NCBI GenBank assembly: GCA_021156345.1
Contig: JAJNDJ010000080.1
Span: 1-9,952 of the forward strand
Origin: Rubrobacteraceae bacterium
GTDB taxonomy: Bacteria > Actinomycetota > Rubrobacteria > Rubrobacterales > Rubrobacteraceae
Length of the DNA stretch: 9,952 nucleotides
Direction of reading: 5' to 3'
The position numbers and the translations under genes were made by a program. Positions 1-6,524 of the stretch are shown here, one piece after another; within the stretch, counting starts at the first letter, position 1; every line of letters starts with the position of its first letter. Under the pieces are notes generated by a model. The model saw only the letters and a list, made by a program, of their open reading frames with translations. It ran no database searches and was not told where the DNA came from.

Positions 1-401
1 GTATTGAAGTCCGCGTGGGCGTCGACCCAGATCACACCCGTCCGGACTCCGGGCGTGGAGCGCGCAACCCCGGAGACGGTCCCTATGGCGATGGCGTGAT
101 CCCCGCCGAGGAAGATCGGGAACATCCCCTCGGAGACTATGGTCGCGGCCCGCTCGGAGACTTCTTCACAGACGCCCTTTACGGCGGCCAGTTGCTTGAC
201 CTCCTCCCTCGCCACGACGGTCTCGGGGATAGGCACCCCTGCGTTGCCGAGGTCGGTAACCCTGTGACCGAGGTCCTCGAGGGATGCCTCGATGCGGGCG
301 TAACGGATGGCGCTGGGCCCCATATCCACGCCTCGTCGGTCCTGGCCCAGATCCATAGGCACACCGAAGATTGCGACCGGCCCGCGCCCGTGTTCAAACA
401 A
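1..401 (-). CDS. rocF: Arginase, N-terminal part (gene continues past the left window edge)
   Basis: The first 133 residues of an arginase/agmatinase-superfamily enzyme are present. Arginase hydrolyses L-arginine to ornithine and urea in the cytoplasm with two Mn ions. The N-terminus has the arginase pattern GVPMDLGQDRRGVDMGPSAI (residues 13-32). GGDHAIAIG (99-107) supplies the first metal-binding His (His102), and the visible end DAHADFN (127-133) supplies Asp127, His129 and Asp131. The DLGQDRRGVDMGPSAIR region favours arginase over agmatinase or formimidoylglutamase. The start is TTG at 401-399, preceded by GGAGGAA with about 6 bases of spacing. It lies inside the end of the upstream gamma-glutamyltransferase gene (8-base overlap), so the two are probably translationally coupled in one operon. 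Substrate-binding residues in the missing C-terminal half cannot be checked. Confidence 0.88.
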   Translation of the reverse strand, partial: MFEHGRGPVAIFGVPMDLGQDRRGVDMGPSAIRYARIEASLEDLGHRVTDLGNAGVPIPETVVAREEVKQLAAVKGVCEEVSERAATIVSEGMFPIFLGGDHAIAIGTVSGVARSTPGVRTGVIWVDAHADFN

Positions 402-1944
402 TGGCGGTTCCTCCCGAACGACGGGGATCGGCCGCCGCCTCGAAGCGTCCGTCCGGTGTTTGCCTGACCGCGTTGACCCCGCCGAAGAACATGTTGGGGG
501 TCTCGTAGCTCAGCACACTCTCGTAGTCGTCGAGATCCGCTGTGCGGGCACCGGCCTCGTAGGCGAAGAGATCCCCCTCCGCGTGGAAGCGCGGCGCGAG
601 AACAGCGTCCTCCAGCGCCATCCCGAAATCCAGAACATTTATGACCGTCTGTAGTATGGCCGTAGGTATACGCGAGGCGCCTGGCGTCCCAAGCGCGATG
701 ACCCCGCCCTCCTCAGAGGAGACGACGGTCGGGCTCATGTTGGAGATCAAACGCTCCCCAGGCGCGAGCGCGTGGAACCCTCTGGGGTTGAGCTCGGGCT
801 CGCCGAGGGTGTTGTTCATAGGGATGCCCGTGCCCGGCACGACGAGTCCCGACCCGTAGCCCATGCTGGCCGTAATCGAGACGGCCAGGCCCTCGCTGTC
901 CACACACGAGAGATGCGTCGTGTGCGGCGAACCGAAGGCGGAGTAGATTCTGCGCCGCTGCTCCGCCGCGTACTCCTCCCCTGTGAGCCGCTCCGCGACC
1001 CTGCTGTTCTCCGCCCCGTCGAGGTAGGCCGTCTCGCGATCCCTGAGCGCAAGCTTCATCGCCCCAGTCATCACCCTCACGTACTCTGCTTCCGGCATTG
1101 TCGCCAGGTCGTAGGCTGAGACGACCTTGAGCATCTGGGCCAGCGTCGGGCCACCGGCTGACGGCGGGCCGTTGGTATGCATGGCCCCGGCGCCGTACCT
1201 GACGCTCATAGGCTCCCTGACGACGGCCTCGTACTCGGCGAGGTCATCTTCGGTTATGATGCCGCCCATCTCGAGCATGTAGGCGGAGATCGTACGCGCC
1301 AGCTCCCCCTCGTAGAAGAGCCCAGCCCCAACCTCCCCGAGCGCCTCCAGCGTGTCGGCGAGCTCGGGGAAGCGCACCTCTTCACCCTCCAGATACACCC
1401 GCTCTCCCTTGTAGAAGTGCTTGCGGGTCTCGTCGGTCAACCTCAACACCTCCTCGGCGACCCCAAACCAGAGGGCCGAGGTTCTGCACAGCCTGAACCC
1501 CCCGCGCGCGAACCTCACAGCGGGAGCGAGCGCCTCCTTCAGGCTCAGCCTGCCGTGGCGCGCCAAGAGCTTCTCCCATCCCCTCAGGGAGCCGGGGACA
1601 GCTGATGATGCCCCACCGACGATGGAGCGCACCCCGGCCCCGTACTTGAGGATCATCGTCTGCGGGCTCCCTCCGGCCCCGAAGGCCGAAGCAGGCAGCC
1701 CCATGCCTGGCATTGCATCGTAGTAATCGATGAGCTCGGCTTCGCCGGAAGGATCTCTGACGAGGGCAAACCCGCCGCCCCCGATCGAGCTCATCAACGG
1801 CTCGGTAACGCCGACGGCAGCCGCTGCGGCCACGGCCGCATCTGCAGCGTTACCCCCCGCCCGGTACGTCTCGGCGGCGGCCTCGGCCGCGTATGGCGTA
1901 CCTGCGGCGGCGGCGAAGGTAGCGTTGCGGACTGCAGTCTCCAT
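394..1944 (-). CDS. ggt: Gamma-glutamyltransferase (gamma-glutamyl transpeptidase) family protein
   Basis: A 516-residue N-terminal-nucleophile hydrolase of the gamma-glutamyltranspeptidase family, which cleaves or transfers the gamma-glutamyl group of glutathione and related amides. Members mature by self-cleavage before a Thr. The expected nucleophile is Thr342 in HTTHLSCVD (341-349), which would give a small subunit of about 175 residues. Other family landmarks are GGNAADAAVAAA near residues 30-41, IGGGGFALV (54-62), PGTGIPMNN (370-378), SNMSPTVV (401-408) and LGTPGASRIPTAILQ (418-432). The second Gly of the usual PGGS is Ala423. No signal peptide is visible (the start is METAVRNATF), so the protein looks cytoplasmic, unlike periplasmic E. 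coli GGT. This fits the GGT-like branch common in actinobacteria, some of which may not act on glutathione. The ATG at 1944 has only a weak AGGCGAG ribosome site, and CATAAT lies 9 bases upstream. The arginase gene follows with overlap. Confidence 0.93.
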   Translation of the reverse strand: METAVRNATFAAAAGTPYAAEAAAETYRAGGNAADAAVAAAAAVGVTEPLMSSIGGGGFALVRDPSGEAELIDYYDAMPGMGLPASAFGAGGSPQTMILKYGAGVRSIVGGASSAVPGSLRGWEKLLARHGRLSLKEALAPAVRFARGGFRLCRTSALWFGVAEEVLRLTDETRKHFYKGERVYLEGEEVRFPELADTLEALGEVGAGLFYEGELARTISAYMLEMGGIITEDDLAEYEAVVREPMSVRYGAGAMHTNGPPSAGGPTLAQMLKVVSAYDLATMPEAEYVRVMTGAMKLALRDRETAYLDGAENSRVAERLTGEEYAAEQRRRIYSAFGSPHTTHLSCVDSEGLAVSITASMGYGSGLVVPGTGIPMNNTLGEPELNPRGFHALAPGERLISNMSPTVVSSEEGGVIALGTPGASRIPTAILQTVINVLDFGMALEDAVLAPRFHAEGDLFAYEAGARTADLDDYESVLSYETPNMFFGGVNAVRQTPDGRFEAAADPRRSGGTAIV

Positions 1945-2261
1945 ACTCGCCTATTATGCACCGCCTCTACCCCGTCGTGCCGCCCAAATCCGAAAATTGC
2001 CTACAACAAACGCTATATGGCCCACGCAGACCAGTGGGACATACCGTCCAAAATCGCTCTTCGCTGCGGCCGTTGATGCCGCGCTGCTGCCACATAGCTC
2101 CGACTCACGATGATCCAACTCCACCCGTTTGGTCCACCCTATGCGGTTGCGTCCACGAAGGGTGCAGTACTCGCCTCTCAGCATCATGGTAAGCATTCCA
2201 GAAGGCGCTCGTGGTTTGTTTCTTACTACCGTAGGCCCGGTTTGGGACACTTCCGATTTCT
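1945..2261. other. 317-base gap between two minus-strand genes, no recognisable gene
   Basis: Short open frames on both strands were read here and none resembles a known family or has a convincing ribosome site. The minus-strand frame reaching 1954 runs in from inside the hydrolase gene and looks incidental. CATAAT on the minus strand (about 1954-1959) could be a -10 box close to the GGT start, but no -35 is seen at normal spacing. GCGGC and GCCGC (2066-2070 and 2078-2082) form a weak stem without a T run, so no terminator is called. The stretch may contain decayed mobile DNA, but I cannot identify any. Confidence 0.4.
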
Positions 2262-3065
2262 CTAAGCTGCGGGCCTGCGAAAGGCGTGGCGCTCGGCGGC
2301 ACAGACATGGGCCTCGAAGAGGTTTCGGTGCCCGGAACCGATGTCGCGCATTCCCTCGGGATGCCACTGGACACCTACCAGCCAGCGGTCGGAGAAGTCG
2401 CAAGACTCGAGCGCCTCTATCACCCCGTCAGCAGAGTGAGCGCTCACCGTGAGGGCGTCGGCCAGGCCTTTGATCCCTTGATGATGGTATGAGTTGACCT
2501 GGACAGTTTGGCGCTCCATGTTCTCCGCCAGGTACGAGTCTTCTAGGACTTCGACTTCGTGAGTGGACTGGCACTTGGGCGTCGTCTGCCAGTGATTGAG
2601 GACATCAGCGCCGAGTTGCGAGGACACGTCCTGGTAGAGCGTGCCGCCTAGAGCCACGTTGAGGATCTGCATTCCCCGGCAAATGCCAAAGATAGGCATT
2701 CGCCGCTGCAGAGCCATCCCAAGCAGCGCCATCTCCAGCGCGTCCCACTCAGGGATAGTCGCCCCGAGTTCGGGTATCGGTTCCTCGCCATAGTACCCTG
2801 GGTCGAGATCGGGGCCACCACTCAACAGCAGGCCATCCAACCCGTCGAGGAGCGCCTCAGCCGCCCGAACGCTTACTGAAGGCGGCAGTACCACAGGCAT
2901 CCCTCCGGCTTCGGCCACGCCCTCGACGTAGTCCAGGTCTGTGCGCACGAATCGTCCTGATGGGTTCTGCAAGCTGGACTTCGTTTCTTCTCTAAGAGCA
3001 GCCATCACCCCAATCTTCGGGGAATTGACTATCCCCCTCCAGTCCTGTGCTTCCGCCAAACGCAT
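2262..3065 (-). CDS. puuD: Gamma-glutamyl-gamma-aminobutyrate hydrolase (PuuD-type class I glutamine amidotransferase, peptidase C26)
   Basis: A 267-residue class I glutamine-amidotransferase-fold hydrolase. PuuD cleaves gamma-glutamyl-GABA to glutamate and GABA in putrescine breakdown, and relatives act on other gamma-glutamyl amides. The catalytic triad is complete: Cys129 in GICRGMQ, with His235 and Glu237 in VQWHPEG. The family signatures LLLSGGPDLDPGYYGEEP (79-96) and VNSYHHQGIKGL (190-201) are clear. Length is normal for the family. The first 17 residues precede the usual start of the domain (KIGVMAALREE), so translation could begin later, but no better start is seen. GGGTG lies about 8 bases before the ATG. 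It lies upstream of ggt and the arginase gene on the same strand, which suggests a shared role in gamma-glutamyl and arginine/polyamine nitrogen salvage. No puuA, puuB or puuC partner is visible, so the exact substrate is open. Confidence 0.9.
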   Translation of the reverse strand: MRLAEAQDWRGIVNSPKIGVMAALREETKSSLQNPSGRFVRTDLDYVEGVAEAGGMPVVLPPSVSVRAAEALLDGLDGLLLSGGPDLDPGYYGEEPIPELGATIPEWDALEMALLGMALQRRMPIFGICRGMQILNVALGGTLYQDVSSQLGADVLNHWQTTPKCQSTHEVEVLEDSYLAENMERQTVQVNSYHHQGIKGLADALTVSAHSADGVIEALESCDFSDRWLVGVQWHPEGMRDIGSGHRNLFEAHVCAAERHAFRRPAA

Positions 3066-3254
3066 CGTATTGTCACCCTATCCTCGGGCACTTCCCCTGA
3101 GGGTTAGGTCTGACTCTTCCTTTCATACTCTACACATCTCCGATTTCGGCATCTTGTCGGATGTAAGAAGGCTAGCAACGCATCGGACCCCCCACATCTG
3201 CCACCTGGCGTATTTTCGGGAACTTTTCAGCGCCATAGGGCATATGCCGGATGA

Positions 3255-3467
3255 CGTTCGGGGCAAGGGCACCGGTCAAGCGTCATCCCTCGCCAACGTA
3301 AAGACCTTCTGAAGGCTCCTTCGGCCAGGCGTGCCACCTTGTTGTTACCGGGACCCACAGATGACCTGGACAAAGGACAACGGGCCTTCGTCGAGCAGCA
3401 ATGCCGCCTGTGCCCGCGAACGGATCCGGTTCGGGAACTGGCCCGAGGGTTCCGAAAAGAGATATGA
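3255..3467 (+). pseudogene. ISL3-family transposase remnant (internal fragment)
   Basis: One plus-strand frame with no start codon reads RATLLLPGPTDD, then LDKGQRAFVEQQCRLCP, then VRELARGFRKEI before a TGA at 3465-3467. This resembles the linker of ISL3-type transposases, where an LLL-P-(D/E)-L-x-x-x-x-R-A-F-V-E stretch is followed by a C-x-L-C-P and an A-(R/Y)-E-L-A-x-x-F helix just before the C-terminal part of the DDE domain. The N-terminal zinc-ribbon/HTH region and the catalytic acidic residues are not found in the flanking DNA, and the frame is closed on both sides. It is therefore a relic rather than an active insertion sequence. No terminal inverted repeats were found. The family assignment rests on pattern memory only. 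Confidence 0.55.
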
Positions 3468-3674
3468 TAGAGCGTGACTTACTGTAAGTAACCGATGTTT
3501 CGGGTGCAGACTCAAGATAAGCGATCTATGCCTAAATCCTTGATATAGATACGGAGTTTTCGAGGGGTATGCAGATAGGGAATCAGCCACTTGCCTTTCG
3601 CCGGCCTACCCTATTACCCTTGCTCTCGCAAACGGTTGTGGGCCAGCATACGGTATCCAATAATTCTCGCCGCA

Positions 3675-3690
3675 ATGAATCTATATTCAT
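3675..3690. promoter_or_regulatory. Perfect palindrome ATGAAT-CTAT-ATTCAT, possible operator
   Basis: Six-base arms around a four-base centre lie in the AT-rich part of the gap, about 175 bases before the flavin reductase-like gene. The size suits a dimeric regulator, but no regulator gene or second copy is seen, and a chance origin is possible. Confidence 0.25.
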
Positions 3691-3864
3691 CGCTCACATA
3701 TCTTGTACTAGCGCCGAGCCGCAATGCGGGGCAATTGGCCATTCTCCGCCGGCATAGGGTGAGGCTATGCTGGATAGTGGAAATGCACTTCGGAGAATCC
3801 ACCTTCTACGCACTCGGGTGAATAGCGTAGGATTAGCGCTGGGCGAAGGGGATAGGAGGCTGAG

Positions 3865-4482
3865 TTGATCATAGATCCCGCTACGTTGGATCCGCGCAGC
3901 CGCTACAAGCTGGTAGTCGGCTCTGTGGTCCCACGTCCGATAGCCTGGACCTCCACGCTCAGCAGGGAAGGCGTGCTTAATCTGGCACCGTTCAGCTTCT
4001 TTACGGTAGCCTCCCGCAACCCGGCCATGCTCTGCATAAGCGTGGGTCCGCGCGTGGATCGTCCCCCGGACACTAAAGACACCCTGAGCAACATTACACA
4101 GACGGAGGAGTTCGTGATCAATATCGTATCGCTGCGCCTCTCGAACGCGATGCACGAGTCCTCCAGGAACCATCCGCCCGAGGCCGATGAGTTCGAGAAG
4201 GCGGGTCTCACTCCTGCTGAATGCGAGGTCGTCGCGGCTCCGCGTGTGGAGGAGGCGGCGGTGAGCATGGAGTGTGTCCTGGGCCGGGCGCTAAAGCTCG
4301 GAACCGACCACCTGGTCATCGGCAAGATGGTTCGCTTCCACGTCCGTGAGGAGTTCTACGAGAGCGGGCGCATCGACGTCGCCAAGCTCCAGCCGCTCGG
4401 GCGCCTCGCTGATAGTTACACGAAGGTGGAGACCATCTTCGAGCTGCCTACCACAACCAACTTCCTAGAAGATGATTTTTAG
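3865..4482 (+). CDS. Flavin reductase-like, FMN-binding split-barrel domain protein
   Basis: A 205-residue protein of the flavin reductase-like (FMN-binding split barrel) family. Members bind FMN or FAD and often reduce flavin with NAD(P)H for a partner monooxygenase; others have unknown roles. Family features are PRPIAWTSTLSREGVLNLAP (residues 23-42, the N-terminal flavin phosphate-binding region), SFFTVASRNPAMLCISVG (44-61), KDTLSNITQTEEFVINIVS (71-89) and the C-terminal DVAKLQPLGRLADSY (171-185). The start is TTG at 3865, fixed by an exact AGGAGG at 3854-3859 with 5 bases of spacing. It heads a plus-strand run with the SnoaL-like gene 51 bases downstream. SnoaL-like proteins and flavin reductases both occur near oxidative pathways, but no monooxygenase is nearby and the substrate is unknown. 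Confidence 0.88.
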   Translation: MIIDPATLDPRSRYKLVVGSVVPRPIAWTSTLSREGVLNLAPFSFFTVASRNPAMLCISVGPRVDRPPDTKDTLSNITQTEEFVINIVSLRLSNAMHESSRNHPPEADEFEKAGLTPAECEVVAAPRVEEAAVSMECVLGRALKLGTDHLVIGKMVRFHVREEFYESGRIDVAKLQPLGRLADSYTKVETIFELPTTTNFLEDDF

Positions 4483-4533
4483 GCAGCTCGCTGTATAGGC
4501 CTGCAGCACACTCAGAAAGGAGCACACAGAGAG

Positions 4534-4931
4534 ATGAGCCAGTCCGCGGAAGTCAGGGATTCGCTGTTGCGCTTCTATGAGCTGTTCCCGGCAGGAGACC
4601 TCGAAGAGCTCGTACAAATAATTGTGCGGAAAGACGAAGGCGTCCTGGTCATTGGCACCGACCCTGCTCAGTGGACGGAAGGTCGAGAGCAGTGGATAAC
4701 AGCCCGCGAGGCTGTGGAGCACGCAATGGAGGGGCTCCGCTTCGAGGCTGGTGAGGAGCCACATGGCTACGAAGAAGGCTCAATGGGTGGGTCGCCGACC
4801 GGCCGAGAGCAGTGCTGCCGGACGGAAACGCCATCTCGACGCGCCTTTCGGGCCTGGTGCGCCGAGAACTTCAAGGCCCTCGTCTTCACCTTTCCACGCA
4901 CTTCGGTGAACAGAGGGAAAGGGCTGTATAA
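4534..4931 (+). pseudogene. SnoaL/NTF2-like protein, disrupted by a one-base frameshift
   Basis: The ATG at 4534 follows AAAGGAG by 9 bases. The first 85 residues read like a SnoaL-type (NTF2-like cone fold) protein: a helix RDSLLRFYELF, then VLVIGTDPAQWTEGREQW and GYEEGSMG. The opened frame then runs as unlike, Cys- and Arg-rich sequence to 4938. The frame one base back gives the expected second half from 4788: WVADRPRAVLPDGNAISTRL, then SGLVRRELQG and HLSTHFGEQRE, ending at TAA 4929-4931. One missing base in the G-rich run ATGGGTGGG (4783-4791) would join both halves into about 132 residues, a normal family length. It may be a true frameshift mutation or a sequencing error; nothing suggests programmed frameshifting. 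The family includes small hydrolases, cyclases and many unknowns, so no specific function is assigned. Confidence 0.75.
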
Positions 4932-4947
4932 GAAGTAAAATGCTTCC

Positions 4948-5157
4948 ATGACTAACGAACGAGAACAGAGCTCGGGTCGGCAGATGGCGGAGTCGCAGCT
5001 ATCGGAGTTGCAGAACATGCGCGTGCTCCTCGAAGAAGCGCGGGGGATGTCCCGAAACCTGGCCTATCACCGGAGGGCGTGGCTGGAGGCCCAACTCGGC
5101 GATGCGCTCGATGAGGTGGACCGCCAGATCGAGGAGTTGCGCCGTACCAGAGGCTAG
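4948..5157 (+). CDS. Hypothetical 69-residue helical protein
   Basis: No family is recognised. The protein is strongly charged and helical, with leucine spacing typical of a coiled coil in two stretches (about residues 16-33 and 46-67), including LSELQNMRVLLEEA and LGDALDEVDRQIEELRR. There is no membrane segment and no signal peptide. Codon use is GC-rich at third positions, as in neighbouring genes, which supports real coding. The ribosome site before the ATG at 4948 is weak (AGAAG, 13 bases away). A second ATG at residue 13 is an alternative start. It begins 16 bases after the SnoaL-like gene ends and may be co-transcribed with it. Its stop lies 10 bases from the stop of the convergent minus-strand gene. 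Confidence 0.6.
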   Translation: MTNEREQSSGRQMAESQLSELQNMRVLLEEARGMSRNLAYHRRAWLEAQLGDALDEVDRQIEELRRTRG

Positions 5158-5167
5158 AGCCGCGCCT

Positions 5168-5479
5168 TCACAGCCAAGGTCGCGCCAGCACGTACATCAT
5201 GAAGACCAACGACAAGACCATGGCCACCCCAAGCACTGCCATCACCACGAACGACATCGCGTTTAACACCCCTTTCGTCGCTCTTAGAAAGCCCCTTTCG
5301 CAGTCATTTGCGTAAGGGATAATACCCTGCTCCTTCTTGAGCTGCTCAACCAATACGTCTCTCTCCCAAAGCCGGTCGCGACGTGCGAGAGCTTCCTGCC
5401 TCCGGTACCTGTGCGCTCCCTGCTTGAGCCTGCGGGCTTCTTCCTCGAGGCCCCAGTTCCTGCCTTTCCTTCTGTGCAC
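5168..5479 (-). CDS. Small membrane protein with basic helical N-terminus and one C-terminal transmembrane segment
   Basis: This 103-residue protein has no recognised family. Residues 1-52 are highly charged and predicted helical (LEEEARRLKQGAHRYRRQEA). Residues about 74-98 form one strongly hydrophobic segment, including FVVMAVLGVAMVLSLVFMM, near the end, so it is probably a tail-anchored or single-pass membrane protein with a cytoplasmic basic domain. The start is GTG at 5479-5477; AAGGAGG at 5490-5496 lies 10 bases upstream, slightly far but the only good site. It stands alone on the minus strand and converges on the 4948-5157 gene. Confidence 0.6.
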   Translation of the reverse strand: MHRRKGRNWGLEEEARRLKQGAHRYRRQEALARRDRLWERDVLVEQLKKEQGIIPYANDCERGFLRATKGVLNAMSFVVMAVLGVAMVLSLVFMMYVLARPWL

Positions 5480-5603
5480 CGTCTTGTTTCCTCCTTGTGC
5501 GCTTGACTACAGTCTTGGCTGGTACCTGCGCGTGTCGGTACATAGTAGAGCCCTACCCGCTGCTTCGAGATACTAAAACGTGCGGGGACAGAGCGAGAAA
5601 AGA

Positions 5604-5688
5604 GCGCCAACGCCCTCGGTACTGTAGGCCGCCCTTCGCAGATCGTGCCTGAGCGGGTGTCAGGAGAACATGTGCGCCAACGCTCTCG
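5604..5688. repeat. Direct repeat of 15 bases, copies 70 bases apart
   Basis: GCGCCAACGCCCTCG at 5604-5618 and GCGCCAACGCTCTCG at 5674-5688 differ at one base. Both lie in the non-coding stretch upstream of the 88-residue protein gene. The second copy ends 7 bases before a possible -10 box. They could be paired regulator sites or a small duplication. Confidence 0.45.
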
Positions 5689-5695
5689 CGCCCGG

Positions 5696-5721
5696 TATTA
5701 TGTAATGGTCGAAAAAGGGAG
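5696..5721 (+). promoter_or_regulatory. Possible -10 box and ribosome-binding site of the 88-residue protein gene
   Basis: TATTAT (5696-5701) matches the -10 consensus in five of six bases, and AGGGAG (5716-5721) lies 6 bases before the ATG at 5728. No good -35 is seen at 17 bases, where the copy of the 15-base repeat lies instead. If the promoter is real it may need an activator. Confidence 0.35.
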
Positions 5722-5727
5722 CAGACC

Positions 5728-5994
5728 ATGAGCGAACGCGACTACCTGGCCAAGGAGGAGGCCCTGAGGAGGCTCTCCGAGCCCGAGGGTGACCATGAGC
5801 TGCACACCGCCTTGGAGCGCATGAGAGTCCATCACCCGCACTTTTGGGAGGTGCTCCACCGGGTGCACCTGGCTCACGACGCCGACCCTGAAAAGCTCGA
5901 GCAGTGGCGAAGGGCGCCGAAGGGCAGCCAGGAGGACATCTGGGCCGAGCATTATGACAAAGCCATGGGTGTCTTGCAGATGTCGCTCCAGTAG
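5728..5994 (+). CDS. Hypothetical 88-residue protein, weakly resembling sigma-70 region 4-type small regulators
   Basis: The ATG has a good AGGGAG site 6 bases upstream. The protein is helical, charged and soluble, with no membrane segment. The order of elements is an N-terminal helix with EEALRRLSEPEGDHELHTAL, then HPHFWEVLHRVHLAHDADPE, then a C-terminal EHYDKAMGVLQ helix. This spacing (a helix with a WEV-x-x-x-V core, a variable middle, and a final D/E-K-A-x-x-x-L helix) recalls small phage-type proteins with a sigma-70 region 4-like helix-turn-helix. The recognition helix itself (WRRAPKGSQEDIW) is not a convincing match, so this is only a hint. It stands just upstream of the integrase relic. 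Confidence 0.65.
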   Translation: MSERDYLAKEEALRRLSEPEGDHELHTALERMRVHHPHFWEVLHRVHLAHDADPEKLEQWRRAPKGSQEDIWAEHYDKAMGVLQMSLQ

Positions 5995-6055
5995 CTTCAG
6001 AAAGTCGGGATAATCCCCCAGGGCAGCCAGTCTCCGCCAGGGACGCCCATAGGTA

Positions 6056-6349
6056 TTGGACCGGAGCAATGCGGGGTGCGGACTTCGGCATACGTGCGCC
6101 ACCCTACTGCTGAGTCGAAGCGTGCACCCGAAGTTCGTGCAGGAGCTTCTGGGTCGCGCCACTATCGCAATGACTCTCAACTGCTGTATTCACTCGATAC
6201 CCTCGATCCGCGATCAGACGGCGCGTGCAATGGAGGTCCCGCCAAGCAAGTGTCTGCTGCTATCACAAGGGTTCGGCCAAAAGGCTGAACCCCTACTACT
6301 TGGTTTATTCACGCGCATTGTGTGGCGCGACAGTTCAGCGTGCGACTAA
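6056..6349 (+). pseudogene. Tyrosine recombinase (phage-type integrase) C-terminal relic
   Basis: The core at 6083-6240 reads LRHTCATLLLSRSVHPKFVQ, then ELLGRATIAMTL and a tail QTARAME. This is the box II region of tyrosine integrases, with the first motif keeping its LRHT Arg and His. The usual LLGHA has become LLGRA, so a second active-site His is lost. The D-x-Y-S-H that should carry the nucleophilic Tyr is NCCIHS, so the catalytic Tyr is gone. The N-terminal DNA-binding half and first active-site Arg region are absent, and a stop lies just upstream (TAG near 6050). The open frame continues past the natural end to 6349 only by chance. It marks an old integration event at the place where a serine recombinase element now sits. 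Confidence 0.8.
6269..6292 (+). terminator. Hairpin after the integrase relic, possible terminator
   Basis: GGGTTCGGCC and GGCTGAACCC form a 10-base stem with one mismatch around an AAAA loop, 20-30 bases after the end of the integrase homology. There is no proper T run after it (CTACTACTTGG follows), so it is only terminator-like; it may be part of the original integrase 3' end. Confidence 0.5.
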
Positions 6350-6354
6350 TTGGC

Positions 6355-6462
6355 TATGATACGCCAACAGGCACGCTAGAGGAAAGGGTTCGCATCTTGA
6401 GCGAGGAGAGAAGCGGCGACAGGAGGTTCAACTCGGCGACTGTACCGCATAGAATAGCCTGA
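6355..6462 (+). other. Promoter-like sequence and possible truncated gene start next to the recombinase element
   Basis: TATGAT (6355-6360) could be a -10 box. AGGAAAGGG (about 6380-6388) then precedes a TTG at 6397 by about 8 bases. The frame gives 21 residues, beginning MSEERSGDRRFNSATV, and stops at 6460-6462, about 40 bases before the recombinase stop and the inverted repeats. The polar N-terminus with strong initiation signals looks like the first part of a gene cut by insertion of the recombinase element. The rest would lie beyond the other end of the element. It could also be chance. Confidence 0.3.
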
Positions 6463-6501
6463 TTGTCTACCCCTATCCTTCACTTACTGTGCAACACTCT
6501 A

Positions 6502-6524
6502 TTGTTCACAAATACAGTGGACAA
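6502..6524. repeat. Inverted repeat at the recombinase stop codon
   Basis: TTGTTCAC (6502-6509) and GTGGACAA (6517-6524) pair at seven of eight positions around AAATACA. The repeat spans the recombinase stop codon. GTGGAC recurs 26 bases further right at 6543-6548 in the larger repeat. It may be part of the attachment site or a weak hairpin ending the recombinase transcript. Confidence 0.45.

Larger units (their letters stand above)
3066..3864. other. 800-base region without an intact gene, containing transposase debris
   Basis: This stretch separates the minus-strand hydrolase from the plus-strand flavin reductase-like gene, so both upstream regulatory regions must lie here. The only identifiable coding remnant is the ISL3-type fragment at about 3255-3467. 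From about 3465 to 3720 the DNA is visibly more AT-rich than its surroundings. Open frames there (for example 3591-3821 plus and 3614-3802 minus) lack ribosome sites and recognisable sequence. A perfect short palindrome lies at 3675-3690. Confidence 0.5.

Noticed and set aside
15..467. 150-residue plus-strand open frame at the left edge
   Set aside because: It is antisense to the arginase gene, whose minus-strand frame has clear metal-binding motifs; the plus-strand translation has no family features.
2064..2085. GCGGC/GCCGC hairpin as a terminator of the PuuD-type gene
   Set aside because: Only a 5-base stem with a 7-base loop and no T run, about 180 bases after the stop codon.
772..2113. 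Several plus-strand open frames of 100-142 residues opposite ggt
   Set aside because: These are antisense shadows caused by GC-rich codon use; the minus-strand gamma-glutamyltransferase is unmistakable.
1954..2403. 149-residue minus-strand open frame crossing the end of the PuuD-type gene
   Set aside because: It overlaps the true hydrolase C-terminus in another frame, has no ribosome site, and shows no recognisable domain.
3591..3821. 76-residue plus-strand open frame in the AT-rich gap (also 3569-3757 plus and 3614-3802 minus)
   Set aside because: No ribosome site, no recognised sequence and mutually overlapping frames; the DNA composition looks non-coding.
3694..4173. 159-residue minus-strand open frame
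   Set aside because: It is antisense to the flavin reductase-like gene, which has a strong AGGAGG and family motifs.
4783..4791. Programmed -1 frameshifting at ATGGGTGGG in the SnoaL-like gene
   Set aside because: The site is not a standard X-XXY-YYZ heptamer and no pseudoknot is evident; a missing base explains it more simply.
5698..6180. 160-residue and 143-residue minus-strand open frames
   Set aside because: They are antisense to the 88-residue gene and the integrase relic and lack initiation signals.
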